Source: Streptomyces sp. MH60
GTDB lineage: Bacteria; Actinomycetota; Actinomycetes; Streptomycetales; Streptomycetaceae
DNA: 64,000 nt
Assembly (NCBI RefSeq): GCF_002939385.1
Contig: NZ_MULI01000019.1
Span: forward strand, 43,124 to 107,123
Direction of reading: 5' to 3'
The notes under the pieces were generated by a model. That model saw only the letters and a program-made list of their open reading frames with translations. It was not told the origin of the DNA and made no database searches. How positions within the stretch are numbered: the stretch's first letter is position 1; the number at the start of each line of letters is the position of its first letter. Positions 17,585 to 29,074 of this stretch are shown one piece after another. The translations under genes were made by a program, and so were the position numbers.

Positions 17585-18244
17585 TCACAGCGTGCTGCGG
17601 GCGTGGGCCGTGATCGATGTGATGTCGTAGATCAGCAGTCCGCCGCCCGGATCCGTCTCCAGCCAGCCCTCTTCCCGCCACGGCTTGATCGCCGTACCGA
17701 CGGCGTTGCGGGACGCACCGATCATCTGGGAGAGCTCTTCCTGAGTCAGTCGGACACTGACCGCTGGCTGATTCGTCGCAGCTGCATCCACGAGCCGGCG
17801 AAGGGCACCGGCCAGGCGTACGGGAACACACGCGGTGGCGAGTTCGAGCCTGACGGCTTCGGACTCCCTGACCCGCGCGATCGCATGGCGTAGCAACGGG
17901 TTGAGTAGGTCGTTGCTCTCGACAAATGAAAGGAAATCGGGGGCCGGAATGAGGTGCACGTGGCAGGATTCCGCGGCGATCACAGAAGCCGAACGGGGCT
18001 GCGCATCCAGGACGGCCAGCTCGCCGAGCAGCTCACCAGGGCCGCGTATCGCGAGCAAGGCCCGTTCCCCGTTCGGCCCCGTCAACGTCACGAGGGTCGA
18101 CCCCGAAGCCAGCAAGACCACATGGGTACCGGGATCCCCCTGCCGCAGGAGGACGCTGCGGGCCGGGCGCACCCGCATGGGGGCGAGGGCACGCAACTGC
18201 GACCACAGACTCTCGCCGATCACTGCCATGTGCGACTGATACAT
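17585..18244 (-). CDS. Crp/Fnr-family cyclic-nucleotide-binding regulator
   Basis: 219 residues. The N-terminal cNMP-binding barrel contains VLLRQGDPGTHVVLLASG and the phosphate-binding-cassette-like GELLGELAVLDAQPRSASVIA; the C-terminal winged helix contains LTQEELSQMIGASRNAVGTAIKPWREEGWLE. ATG 18244 follows a GGGGGGG ribosome site, 43 bases after the TM effector gene. Crp proteins bind cAMP or other cyclic nucleotides and then DNA. Placed between a membrane effector and a cyclase, it probably senses the cyclase product and controls this operon, or acts as an extra effector. Both roles are inference. Confidence 0.85.
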   Translation of the reverse strand: MYQSHMAVIGESLWSQLRALAPMRVRPARSVLLRQGDPGTHVVLLASGSTLVTLTGPNGERALLAIRGPGELLGELAVLDAQPRSASVIAAESCHVHLIPAPDFLSFVESNDLLNPLLRHAIARVRESEAVRLELATACVPVRLAGALRRLVDAAATNQPAVSVRLTQEELSQMIGASRNAVGTAIKPWREEGWLETDPGGGLLIYDITSITAHARSTL

Positions 18245-18287
18245 ATCCCCCCCAAACGTAGGGACCAACCCATAGAGGGTGAGATTT

Positions 18288-18806
18288 TCAGGAGGCGAGG
18301 AAGGTGAGCAACAGGACCAATCCGGCCACACTGATTGCGGCCACGGTGAGATCGACAGCCACCTTGACCGCCCGGAACTTTCGGCGCGCGAGGGTGGTCA
18401 GGGCGGCCTCACGTTCCGGTAACTCGGTGCAGTTCACCGGACGTGGCGGTAGGGCTGCCGACGAGTGCCTGCTTCCGCTGCCTCCGCCGACGAACTCCTC
18501 ACGCCAAACGAGCCCGTCGTCCTTCGGGAAGATGGGGCGCAGGGCCATCAGTGCCGATACCAGGGCTGCCCCGATCAGTGCGCCCACCAGCGCCACAGCC
18601 ACGCTGAGCATGCGCGACGAGTTCACCGGTGAGGACAGCGCCATCCCTGCCGTGATCGCAAGTAGGGCACCGGTTACTCCACTCAGTGCTGTTGCTTTCG
18701 TATCCGCGCGCTGCACCTCGACGAACATCCTGTTGTCATCACTCGCAGGTGCGCCGGTTGTTGTCGAGACGTGCAACGGGACGTTCTGCGACTCGGGTTC
18801 TTCCAC
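18288..18806 (-). CDS. Pycsar-type membrane effector (PycTM-like)
   Basis: 172 residues from GTG 18806, chosen because AAGGAG lies seven bases upstream. The diagnostic ADTKA motif (VQRADTKATALSGVTGALLA) opens the first membrane helix; a second (MLSVAVALVGALIGAALVSA) is followed by LRPIF, and a third lies at the C-terminus (VAVDLTVAAISVAGLVLLLTF) after a helix with KFRAVKVAV. This matches the PycTM architecture I know, where binding of cCMP or cUMP by the effector damages the inner membrane and aborts infection. It is first in the operon that also carries the Crp and cyclase genes. Confidence 0.75.
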   Translation of the reverse strand: MEEPESQNVPLHVSTTTGAPASDDNRMFVEVQRADTKATALSGVTGALLAITAGMALSSPVNSSRMLSVAVALVGALIGAALVSALMALRPIFPKDDGLVWREEFVGGGSGSRHSSAALPPRPVNCTELPEREAALTTLARRKFRAVKVAVDLTVAAISVAGLVLLLTFLAS

Positions 18807-19283
18807 TGCCTTCTCCTTGTCGTTGCCTTGCGGCTTGGAGTAGCAGTCTGGGCAGGCGGCCGGAACGCAGCTGCCCACCAGGTGGTAGCGATCGCGATCG
18901 ATCGGTCACAGTCGGGAGCCTGGTTTGGTTTGACCACGAGGCTGCCCGGATCGAGTGCTCCATAGGCGACGGTGGGGCAGCCAGTGGCGGGTCCACTCGA
19001 CCGCCTAATGCTTTGAGGCCGGATGAAGCCCCAGGCTGCCGGGTTCGTTGAACGACCCAGGTCGATGCAGAGGATGGCTCCGTGCTCAACGAAGTGCTTA
19101 CCTGGCGCATCGTCAGGTAAGTCAGCATCTGGTCAGCATGAGTCCTCGCATACTCCGAGGCAGGTGCTCGAGCGAGTCCTTGGACGGCGATGGCACAACA
19201 GCCGGATTCTACGCGGAAGTGCAGGTGGGGAACCTTCTTGCCCAAGAGGGATCGATGTTCCTGAGCATCTTCGAGTGTGAGGA
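18807..19283. other. Intergenic region upstream of the cyclase operon
   Basis: No convincing gene. The left part should hold the leftward promoter for the PycTM-Crp-cyclase operon; the short palindromic run GCGATCGCGATCGATCG near 18888-18904 is a possible regulator site. The right part leads to the element end, with repeated GTCAGCAT motifs at 19121-19139. Confidence 0.4.
19121..19139 (+). repeat. GTCAGCAT repeats near the right element end
   Basis: GTCAGCAT at 19121-19128 and GGTCAGCAT at 19131-19139 match the AGGTCAGCA motif inside the left end (245-253). Their position about 240 bases inside the right core suits integrase arm sites or excisionase sites. Short motif, so chance is not excluded. 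Confidence 0.3.
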
Positions 19284-19355
19284 GTGTCGGTGTACAGTGA
19301 ACAACGCCCCTGACCTGCAGAAAGCTGGCGGGGAGCTGTCTTCTAGGAGTCCAAA
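19284..19355 (+). promoter_or_regulatory. Element-borne promoter driving panD
   Basis: Homologous to 84-157 but diverged by about a fifth. It keeps GGTGTACAGT and has a clear AGGAG seven bases before the GTG start of panD. I infer that the island brought this copy and that insertion replaced the host promoter and first codons, leaving panD expressed. Confidence 0.65.
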
Positions 19356-19775
19356 GTGCTGCGAACTTTGATCAAGTCCAAGATCCACCGCGCCACCGTC
19401 ACCCAGGCCGACCTGCACTACGTCGGTTCGGTGACCATCGACGTCGATCTGCTGGACGCCGCCGATCTGCTGCCCGGTGAGCTCGTGCACATCGTGGACA
19501 TCACCAACGGGGCCCGGCTCGAGACCTACGTCATCGAGGGCGAGCGGGGGTCCGGGGTGATCGGGATCAACGGGGCCGCGGCGCACCTCGTGCACCCCGG
19601 TGACCTGGTGATCCTCATCAGCTACGCCCAGGTCACCGACGCCGAGGCGCGGTCGCTGCGGCCCCGGGTCGTGCACGTGGACGGCGACAACCGTATCGTC
19701 GCCCTGGGTGCCGACGCGTCCGAGCCGGTACCGGGCTCGGACCAGGAACGCAGCCCGCAGGCCGTGTCGGCCTGA
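19356..19775 (+). CDS. panD: Aspartate 1-decarboxylase
   Basis: PanD makes beta-alanine from L-aspartate for pantothenate and coenzyme A. The 139-residue product has the full fold, including [22 protein letters not shown]; self-cleavage between Gly24 and Ser25 would create the pyruvoyl cofactor. VTNG-like [20 protein letters not shown] and [17 protein letters not shown] are also typical. The start is GTG ([10 protein letters not shown]). The first ten codons and the promoter come from the right end of the inserted element; the displaced native start is at 158-190. PanD is cytosolic and normally essential without external pantothenate, which explains why the element must restore it. Confidence 0.95.
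   Translation: MLRTLIKSKIHRATVTQADLHYVGSVTIDVDLLDAADLLPGELVHIVDITNGARLETYVIEGERGSGVIGINGAAAHLVHPGDLVILISYAQVTDAEARSLRPRVVHVDGDNRIVALGADASEPVPGSDQERSPQAVSA
19372..19385. other. attR core, 14-bp direct repeat
   Basis: TCAAGTCCAAGATC, identical to 174-187 and lying within panD codons 6-10. It marks the likely right boundary of the island, with host chromosome continuing to the right. Confidence 0.7.
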
Positions 19776-19808
19776 CCTACCGATCCCGCGGGGACGAGGA
19801 GCGTGGCC

Positions 19809-20153
19809 GTGAGTGACATCGAGATCCGTGACGACCGGGACGCCGGACGGCTGGAGGCGGTCGCGGCCGGAGAGGTCGTCGGGCGTATCGAGTACTTCGT
19901 CCTCGACGCTCCCGAGCGGGCCGTCGTCCCCGTCCACACGATCGTCGAACCGGCCCACGAGGGCCAGGGCATCGCCGGTTCCCTGGCGCGTGAGCTGTAC
20001 GGGCTCGCGCGCCGGGAGGGCGTCCCGGTCGCCCCGCTGTGCCCGTACGTCGTGAAGTGGGCGGAGCGTCACCCGGACGAGGCACCCGCCGCCGATCCGG
20101 AGCTGCTGCGCGCCGCGAAGGAGTGGCTCGTGGCGCATCCCGAGCGGTTCTGA
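19809..20153 (+). CDS. Small GNAT-family N-acetyltransferase (YjdJ-like)
   Basis: 114 residues with the short GNAT fold seen in YjdJ-type proteins: an acetyl-CoA-binding segment around VEPAHEGQGIAGSLARELYGLA and the conserved end PLCPYVVKWAERHPD. GTG 19809 is preferred over GTG 19803, because GAGGAG then lies seven bases upstream instead of two. It follows panD by about 30 bases and touches the next gene, so the three probably form one transcript. The substrate is unknown. Confidence 0.8.
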   Translation: MSDIEIRDDRDAGRLEAVAAGEVVGRIEYFVLDAPERAVVPVHTIVEPAHEGQGIAGSLARELYGLARREGVPVAPLCPYVVKWAERHPDEAPAADPELLRAAKEWLVAHPERF

Positions 20154-20155
20154 CC

Positions 20156-20824
20156 GTGCTGGCGCTCCTGCACACCTCGCCCGTGCACGTGCCGGTCTTC
20201 GACGCGCTGCGTGACGCGGCGCACCCCGGGCTGGAACTGCGGCACCACGTCGACGCCGGACTGCTGGAGCGGGCGCGGCGGGACGGGCCCGAGGCGGTCG
20301 CCGCGTCCGTCGCGGCGGCCCTGACGCGGGCCGTGGCGGACGGGGCGCGCGCCGTGCTGTGCACCTGCTCGACCATCGGGGGTGTCGCCGAGGCGGCGGC
20401 CGCCGGGGTCGGCGTACCGGTGCTGCGCGTGGACCGGCCCATGGCCGCCGCGGCGGTGGCCGTGGGTCCGCGGGTCCTCGTCCTCGCCGCCCTCGAGAGC
20501 ACGCTCGCTCCGACGGCGGCCCTGATCGAGGAGGAGGCGCGGCGCGCGGACCGTCCCGTGGAGGTGCGGACCCGGCTGGTGGAGGGTGCCTGGTCGCGGT
20601 TCGAGGCCGGTGACGGCGAGGGTTACCTGCGCCGGGTCGCCGAGGCGGCCGACTCCGTGTCCGGCGCCGACGTGATCGTCCTGGCCCAGGCGTCCATGGC
20701 ACCGGCCAGGGAGTCGACCAGCGTCCGTGTCCCCGTGCTGGCCAGCCCGGCGCCGGGACTGGCGGCCGGGGCGGCGGCCGCACGGCTGGGCCACTCGGGG
20801 CCGGCGGTTCATACGGCTGGGTGA
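20156..20824 (+). CDS. Aspartate/glutamate racemase-family protein
   Basis: 222 residues from GTG 20156, two bases after the GNAT stop. The chain follows the Asp/Glu/hydantoin racemase fold: LALLHTSPVHVPVF at the N-terminus, AVLCTCSTIGGVAEAA with a Cys in the usual catalytic-loop position, and VIVLAQASMAP in the second half, where the canonical second Cys appears to be replaced. It may therefore be non-racemising or act on another substrate. Coupling to the GNAT gene suggests a shared pathway. Confidence 0.65.
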   Translation: MLALLHTSPVHVPVFDALRDAAHPGLELRHHVDAGLLERARRDGPEAVAASVAAALTRAVADGARAVLCTCSTIGGVAEAAAAGVGVPVLRVDRPMAAAAVAVGPRVLVLAALESTLAPTAALIEEEARRADRPVEVRTRLVEGAWSRFEAGDGEGYLRRVAEAADSVSGADVIVLAQASMAPARESTSVRVPVLASPAPGLAAGAAAARLGHSGPAVHTAG

Positions 20825-20899
20825 GTGGGGAGGCGGCGGTCGGGTAGGCGGGGGACAAGTCCAGAGCCGACGTCGACCGATTGGCCGGAGGACAGCGCC

Positions 20900-21211
20900 A
20901 TGACGAACCCGTTTCCGGATCCCGTCCCGCCCGGGCCCACCCCGGGACCCACCCCCGGACCGGACCCGGAGCCACCGCATCCGCACCCGGACCCGGTCTC
21001 ACCACCGGCCCCGGGCCCGGGTCCGGAGCCGACCCCTCCGCCTCCGCCCCCGGGCCCCGGCCCGGAACCCACACCTCAGCCGCCGGGCCCCGGCCCGCAG
21101 CCGACGCCCCAGCCTCCGGAGCCTCCCGCTCCGCCCGGGCCCGCGCCGTCGCCGATCCCGCCGGGACCCGAGCCCGTGCCCAACCCCGAGCCGGGGCCAC
21201 CGCTCACCTGA
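20900..21211 (+). CDS. Proline-rich low-complexity protein
   Basis: 103 residues made almost wholly of Pro, Gly and Glu in PGPxPxP-type repeats, from ATG 20900 with GGAGGACAG upstream. No signal peptide or membrane segment. Similar small proline-rich proteins occur in Streptomyces, but the function is unknown. GC-rich low-complexity DNA can mimic coding frames; the clear start site and ribosome site favour a real gene. Confidence 0.55.
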   Translation: MTNPFPDPVPPGPTPGPTPGPDPEPPHPHPDPVSPPAPGPGPEPTPPPPPPGPGPEPTPQPPGPGPQPTPQPPEPPAPPGPAPSPIPPGPEPVPNPEPGPPLT

Positions 21212-21253
21212 GCGAACGGACGACACGGGGCGCGGGCGGCCCTGGGACACGCG

Positions 21254-22693
21254 CTACGCGGTGACCTCCGACCGGTCCCCGCCCCACAGCGTGTGGAACG
21301 CGCCGTCCCGGTCCGTCCTGCGGTAGGTGTGCGCCCCGAAGAAGTCCCGCTGCCCCTGGGTCAGCGCGGCGGGCAGCCGCTCGGCGCGCAGGGCGTCGTA
21401 GTAGGCGAGGGCGGCGGCGAACCCCGGCGTCGGCACGCCCTGCCGGGTCGCCGCCACCAGGACCTCGCGCCAGTCGTCCTGCGCGGCGGCGATCTCCCGC
21501 GCGAAGGTCTCGTCCGACAGCAGACTCGGCAGGTCGGGCCGGGCGTCGTAGGCCGCCCGGATCCGGTCCAGGAAGGCCGCCCGGATGATGCAGCCGCCGC
21601 GCCAGATCGCGGAGACCGCGCCGAGGTCGATGTCCCAGCCGTACTCCTCGCTGCCCGCCGCGATCTCGTGGAAGCCCTGTGTGTACGACACGATCTTCGA
21701 CGCGTACAGCGCCTGCTCGACACGGTCGGCGAAGGCGGCCGCCTCCGACTCGCCGAGCGGCGACGCCTTCGGGCCCGCCAGGCCGCGCGACGCCTCGCGC
21801 AGAGCCGCGTGCCCGGAGAGGGAGCGGGCGAAGACCGCCTCCGCGATGCCGGACACCGGCACCCCCAGGTCCAGAGCGATCTGCACGGTCCAGCGGCCCG
21901 TCCCCTTCTGTTCCGCCTGGTCGACCACGACGTCCACGAACGGCTTGCCCGTCGCCGCGTCCACGTGCGACAGCACCTCCGCCGTGATCTCGATCAGGTA
22001 CGAGTCCAGGCGGCCGGTGTTCCAGGTGCGGAAGATCTCCGCGATCTGCGCGGGGGAGTACCCGGCGACGTCCCGCAGCAGCTGGTACGCCTCGCCGATC
22101 AGCTGCATGTCGGCGTACTCGATGCCGTTGTGCACCATCTTCACGAAGTGCCCGGCGCCGTCGGGACCGACGTGCGTCACGCAGGGCGCCCCGTCCGCGG
22201 CCTTCGCCGAGATCTTCTCCAGCATCGGGCCCAGTGACGCGTACGACTCCTTCGAGCCGCCCGGCATGATGCTCGGCCCGTGCAGCGCGCCCTCCTCACC
22301 GCCGGAGATGCCGGTGCCCACGAAGTGGATGCCCTGCTCGCGCAGTTCGCGCTCCCGGCGACGGGTGTCGGCGAAGTGCGCGTTGCCGCCGTCGATGATC
22401 ATGTCCCCGGGTTCGAGGAGCGGGGCGAACTCCCGGATCACCGCGTCGGTCGGGTCACCGGCCTTCACCATGATCACCAGGCGCCGCGGCCGCTCAAGGG
22501 CGGCCACGAACTCCTTGGCGGTCTCGGTCGCGACGAAGTCGCCCTCACTGCCGAACTCCTCGACCAGCGCGTGCGTGCGCGACGCGGTCCGGTTGTGCAC
22601 GGCGACCGTATAGCCGTTGCGCGCGAAGTTGCGGGCGAGGTTACGGCCCATGACCGCGAGACCCGTGACGCCGATCTGCGCTGTAGTGCTCAT
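21254..22693 (-). CDS. gnd: 6-phosphogluconate dehydrogenase (NADP, decarboxylating)
   Basis: Converts 6-phosphogluconate to ribulose 5-phosphate and CO2 in the oxidative pentose phosphate pathway, giving NADPH. The 479-residue length matches the long form. N-terminal Rossmann site GVTGLAVMGRNLARNFARNGYTVAVHNRT; substrate motifs IIDGGNAHF, GTGISGGEEGALHGPSIMPGG and GAGHFVKMVHNGIEY with the catalytic Lys; C-terminal RTDRDGAFHTLW. ATG 22693 follows a GGAG site. Divergent from the Rpf-like gene. Confidence 0.96.
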   Translation of the reverse strand: MSTTAQIGVTGLAVMGRNLARNFARNGYTVAVHNRTASRTHALVEEFGSEGDFVATETAKEFVAALERPRRLVIMVKAGDPTDAVIREFAPLLEPGDMIIDGGNAHFADTRRRERELREQGIHFVGTGISGGEEGALHGPSIMPGGSKESYASLGPMLEKISAKAADGAPCVTHVGPDGAGHFVKMVHNGIEYADMQLIGEAYQLLRDVAGYSPAQIAEIFRTWNTGRLDSYLIEITAEVLSHVDAATGKPFVDVVVDQAEQKGTGRWTVQIALDLGVPVSGIAEAVFARSLSGHAALREASRGLAGPKASPLGESEAAAFADRVEQALYASKIVSYTQGFHEIAAGSEEYGWDIDLGAVSAIWRGGCIIRAAFLDRIRAAYDARPDLPSLLSDETFAREIAAAQDDWREVLVAATRQGVPTPGFAAALAYYDALRAERLPAALTQGQRDFFGAHTYRRTDRDGAFHTLWGGDRSEVTA

Positions 22694-25450
<2,757 letters not shown>

Positions 25451-25677
25451 CGGCTGCTCCTCTGCGTGAGGCGGGGGCGCTGGGCCCACCGCGGCGATCG
25501 GTCGTCATCCATGGACAACACGATGCCGTCTCAGGGTCTTCCCGTCGTCGTCCCTGAGCATTCTTTGGGTCCTACTACCGATGGAGTACGACGGCGCCGC
25601 CGTCCTCCCCAGGGTGGGCGATCTCCGGCCCGGACCCCTGGCCCAGCCCCCTAAGGGCCCTGATATTACTGCTCTCC

Positions 25678-26466
25678 GTGGACCTCGACCCCGCCCTCTC
25701 CGCCCTCCGCCCGCTCGGCGGGTTCTCCGTCCTGCACGCCGCGCGTCCGGTGCCGTCGCGGCGGACCGCCACCGTCGCGCCCCTCACGGACGCCTACGCA
25801 CCGGGACATGTGAACACCGACCCGCTGGCCCGCCGGGTCGGCAAGGTCGCCGTCGCGCTCGGCACCCCCGAGACGCGGGTCGCCGCCTCCGTGGCCCAGC
25901 AGGGGCTCGCGGCCCGCCTGTGGTCGGTGGCCCTGGCCTGCGCCGTCCTGTACGGACACGTCCCGGACCTCGATCCGCGCCTGCTGCACTGGGACCCCGA
26001 GGCCACCGCCCCCGACGACCTGTGGCTCACCGAGGTGCACTCCCTGCCGGGGGACGCCGCCACCGTCGCGGACGTCGTCCTCACCACCCACCTCACGCCC
26101 CTCACCGAGACCGTGCACGCCCGCTACGGCGTCGCGAGGGGACTGCTGCGCGGGAACGCGGCCTCCGCCCTGACCGGCGCCGGACGCGAACTGGACCGCT
26201 GGGCCCGCCGCCACCACCGTACGGACGCCGCCGCCCGCGCCCGGTCGCTCACCGCCGGCCTGCTGGCCCACCCCCTGCTCGCCGGCACCGGGACGCTGAC
26301 CGGTACCTCCTTCCGGCGCCGCAGCTGCTGCCTGTACTACCGGGTGCCGGGCGGGGGCGTCTGCGGCGACTGCTGCTTCCCGAGTCCGCCGGGGCCCGCC
26401 CGTTCCCCGCGCCCGCCGGACAGCGCCCGCCCTCCGCGCTCTTCCCCAGGCGCCCGCTCTGGGTGA
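25678..26466 (+). CDS. FhuF-like (2Fe-2S) protein, ferric-siderophore reductase type
   Basis: 262 residues from GTG 25678. The C-terminal CCLYYRVPGGGVCGDCCF matches the four-Cys [2Fe-2S] signature of FhuF-type ferric reductases, which release iron from siderophores. The N-terminal part is the usual helical acceptor domain (VAPLTDAYAPGHVNTDPLARRVGKVAVALG...). The last 30 residues are Pro/Arg-rich. No siderophore genes are adjacent. Confidence 0.8.
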   Translation: MDLDPALSALRPLGGFSVLHAARPVPSRRTATVAPLTDAYAPGHVNTDPLARRVGKVAVALGTPETRVAASVAQQGLAARLWSVALACAVLYGHVPDLDPRLLHWDPEATAPDDLWLTEVHSLPGDAATVADVVLTTHLTPLTETVHARYGVARGLLRGNAASALTGAGRELDRWARRHHRTDAAARARSLTAGLLAHPLLAGTGTLTGTSFRRRSCCLYYRVPGGGVCGDCCFPSPPGPARSPRPPDSARPPRSSPGARSG

Positions 26467-26503
26467 CCATGAGGGAACCAGTCGCCGAGGCGGGAGGTTC
26501 CGG

Positions 26504-27679
26504 GTGCGCGTGGGACTGCTGAGCCGTGAGTTCCCGCCGGACGTGTACGGCGGTGCCGGAGTCCACGTCGAGTTCCTCGCCCGGGAGCTGGCCCGCCTGG
26601 TCGACCTGGACGTGCACAGCTGGGGCGAGGGCCGCAGCGACGGCGTAGTGCGCCACCGCCCCTGGTCCGCGCTCGACGGCGCCAACGACGCGTTGCGCAC
26701 CTTCTCGGTGGACCTCGCCATGACCGCCGCCCTCGAAGGGCGCGAACTGGTGCACTCCCACACCTGGTACGCCAACCTCGGCGGCCACCTCGCCAAGCTC
26801 CTGCACGGCGTCCCGCACGTGATGACCGCCCATTCCCTGGAGCCCCTGCGCCCCTGGAAGGCCGAGCAGCTCGGCGGCGGTTACACCCTGTCCGGCTGGG
26901 CCGAGCGCACCGCGATCGAGGCGGCCGACGCGGTGATCGCCGTCTCCGGAGCGATGCGCGAGGACATCCTCGGCTGCTACCCGGCCCTGGACCCCGCCAC
27001 GGTCCACGTCGTGCACAACGGCATCGACACCCGGCTCTACCGGCCCGACCACGGCACCGACGTGCTGGACCGGATCGGTCTGGACCGCTCCCGCCCCTAC
27101 GTCCTGTTCGTCGGCCGCATCACCCGTCAGAAGGGCGTGCCCCACCTGCTGCGCGCGGTACGGGACATCGACCCGGCCGCACAGGTCGTCCTGTGCGCGG
27201 GCGCCCCGGACACCCCCGAGATCGACCAGGAGTTCCGCGACCTCTTCGCCGGGCTGAGCCGCGCCCGTGAGGGCGTGCAGTGGATCCCGCGCATGCTGCC
27301 GCGCCCCGAGGTGATCCAGCTCCTGACCCACGCCGCCGTCTTCGTCTGCCCCTCCGTGTACGAGCCCCTCGGCATCGTCAACCTGGAGGCGATGGCCTGC
27401 GCCACCCCCGTGGTCGCCTCCCGGGTGGGCGGGATCCCCGAGGTCGTGGCCGACGGCGAAACGGGGGTACTCGTGACCAAGGAGAGTGACGGGGACGCGG
27501 CGGCGGACGAGGACTTCGAGGCGGGTCTCGCGCGCGCACTGGACTCCGTCCTCGGCGATCCGGCGGGCGCCCGCCGGATGGGCGAGGCGGGACGGGCGCG
27601 CGCGGTGGAGGAGTTCGGCTGGGACGCGGTCGCGCGCCGCACGGTCCGGCTGTACGAGGAGATCCTCAAGCAGGCTTAG
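26504..27679 (+). CDS. glgA: Glycogen synthase / maltose-1-phosphate synthase (GT4)
   Basis: 391-residue GT-B glycosyltransferase of the short actinobacterial kind. N-terminal MRVGLLSREFPPDVYGGAGVH is the glycogen-synthase glucan site; the donor site contains FVGRITRQKGVPHLL and PSVYEPLGIVNLEAMACATPVVAS with the E-x7-E motif. Actinobacterial members are often GlgM, joining ADP-glucose to glucose 1-phosphate to form maltose 1-phosphate; sequence alone does not separate GlgA from GlgM here. GTG 26504 follows GGGAGG. The adjacent glgC makes the ADP-glucose donor. Confidence 0.9.
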   Translation: MRVGLLSREFPPDVYGGAGVHVEFLARELARLVDLDVHSWGEGRSDGVVRHRPWSALDGANDALRTFSVDLAMTAALEGRELVHSHTWYANLGGHLAKLLHGVPHVMTAHSLEPLRPWKAEQLGGGYTLSGWAERTAIEAADAVIAVSGAMREDILGCYPALDPATVHVVHNGIDTRLYRPDHGTDVLDRIGLDRSRPYVLFVGRITRQKGVPHLLRAVRDIDPAAQVVLCAGAPDTPEIDQEFRDLFAGLSRAREGVQWIPRMLPRPEVIQLLTHAAVFVCPSVYEPLGIVNLEAMACATPVVASRVGGIPEVVADGETGVLVTKESDGDAAADEDFEAGLARALDSVLGDPAGARRMGEAGRARAVEEFGWDAVARRTVRLYEEILKQA

Positions 27680-27727
27680 GCCGCCCCGCCCGGGGCAGCC
27701 GGGGGAACGAGGGTGAGGGGAGCGGCC

Positions 27728-28948
27728 ATGCGTCGTGGAGGTCCTTCGGTGCTCGGCATCGTGCTGGCGGGCGGAGAGGGCAAACGCCTGATGCCCCTGA
27801 CCGCGGACCGCGCCAAACCCGCGGTCACCTTCGGCGGCACCTACCGGCTCGTCGACTTCGTCCTGTCCAACCTGGTCAACGGCGACATCCTGCGGATCTG
27901 CGTCCTCACCCAGTACAAGTCGCACTCCCTGGACCGGCACATCACCACCACCTGGCGGATGTCCAGCCTGCTCGGCAACTACGTCACCCCGGTACCCGCC
28001 CAGCAGCGCCTCGGCCCCCGCTGGTTCCTCGGCAGCGCCGACGCGATCCTGCAGTCCCTGAACCTGGTGTACGACGAACAGCCCGAGTACGTGGCGGTGT
28101 TCGGCGCCGACCACGTGTACCGGATGGACCCGCGCCAGATGCTCGCCGAGCACATCGAGTCCGGCGCGGGCGTCACCGTCGCCGGGATACGGGTCCCGCG
28201 CGCCGAGTCGCCGTCCTTCGGCGTGATCACGCCGGGCTCCGACGGGCAGACCGTCACCGGTTTCCTGGAGAAGCCGGCCGACCCGCCCGGTCTCGCCGAC
28301 GACCCCGGGTGCGTCTTCGCCTCGATGGGCAACTACGTCTTCACCACCAAGGCCCTCGTCGAGGCCCTCCAGCGGGACGCCGAGGACGAGAACTCCGTGC
28401 ACGACATGGGCGGTTCGATCCTGCCCCAGCTCACCGACCGGGGCGAGGCCGCGCTGTACGACTTCAGCGCCAACCACGTCCCGGGGGAGACCTCGCGGGA
28501 CCAGGGGTACTGGCGGGACGTGGGCACGCTGGACGCCTACTACGACGCCCACATGGACCTGATCGCCGAGCGGCCCGCGTTCAACCTCTACAACCGGGAC
28601 TGGCCGGTCTACACCCACTCGACCCAGCTCTCGCCCGCCCGCTTCAACGCCGGCGGCATCGCCAGCGAGTCGATCATCAGCGCGGGATGCCTGATCCGGG
28701 GGCAGGTCACCCGGTCCGTGCTGTCCCCGGGCGTGGTGGTCGACCCGGGGGCGGTCGTGCAGGGCTCGGTGCTGCACGACAACGTGCACATCGGCCGGGG
28801 CGCGGTGGTGCGCGGGGCGGTGCTGGACAAGAACGTTCAGGTGCCGCCGGGCGCGACGATCGGCGTCAACCCGCAGCGGGACGGCGAGTTGTACACCGTC
28901 TCCAAGGGCGGCGTGATCGCGCTGGGCAAGGGGCAGCGGGTGCCGTGA
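27728..28948 (+). CDS. glgC: Glucose-1-phosphate adenylyltransferase
   Basis: Forms ADP-glucose from ATP and glucose 1-phosphate, the committed step of glycogen synthesis. 406 residues from ATG 27728 with GAGGGGAG upstream. The nucleotidyltransferase signature is [29 protein letters not shown]; substrate site [18 protein letters not shown] and [18 protein letters not shown]; a left-handed beta-helix with hexapeptide repeats forms the C-terminus ([18 protein letters not shown]). It follows glgA/glgM by 48 bases and is probably co-transcribed. Confidence 0.95.
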   Translation: MRRGGPSVLGIVLAGGEGKRLMPLTADRAKPAVTFGGTYRLVDFVLSNLVNGDILRICVLTQYKSHSLDRHITTTWRMSSLLGNYVTPVPAQQRLGPRWFLGSADAILQSLNLVYDEQPEYVAVFGADHVYRMDPRQMLAEHIESGAGVTVAGIRVPRAESPSFGVITPGSDGQTVTGFLEKPADPPGLADDPGCVFASMGNYVFTTKALVEALQRDAEDENSVHDMGGSILPQLTDRGEAALYDFSANHVPGETSRDQGYWRDVGTLDAYYDAHMDLIAERPAFNLYNRDWPVYTHSTQLSPARFNAGGIASESIISAGCLIRGQVTRSVLSPGVVVDPGAVVQGSVLHDNVHIGRGAVVRGAVLDKNVQVPPGATIGVNPQRDGELYTVSKGGVIALGKGQRVP

Positions 28949-29074
28949 CGCACCGGCGGCCGGACGGGCGACGGCTCCGGGCGCGCGCGATACGCGCGTT
29001 GACTCCGGGACCGTTGTCATGTCCCTGGACGTCAAGCGGAATCCATGTTGTCATGCCTCTGCACCGCTGCCGTT

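Noticed and set aside
188..19371. tRNA gene as the integration site of the island
   Set aside because: No tRNA-like sequence occurs at either end. The duplicated sequence is the panD 5' end.
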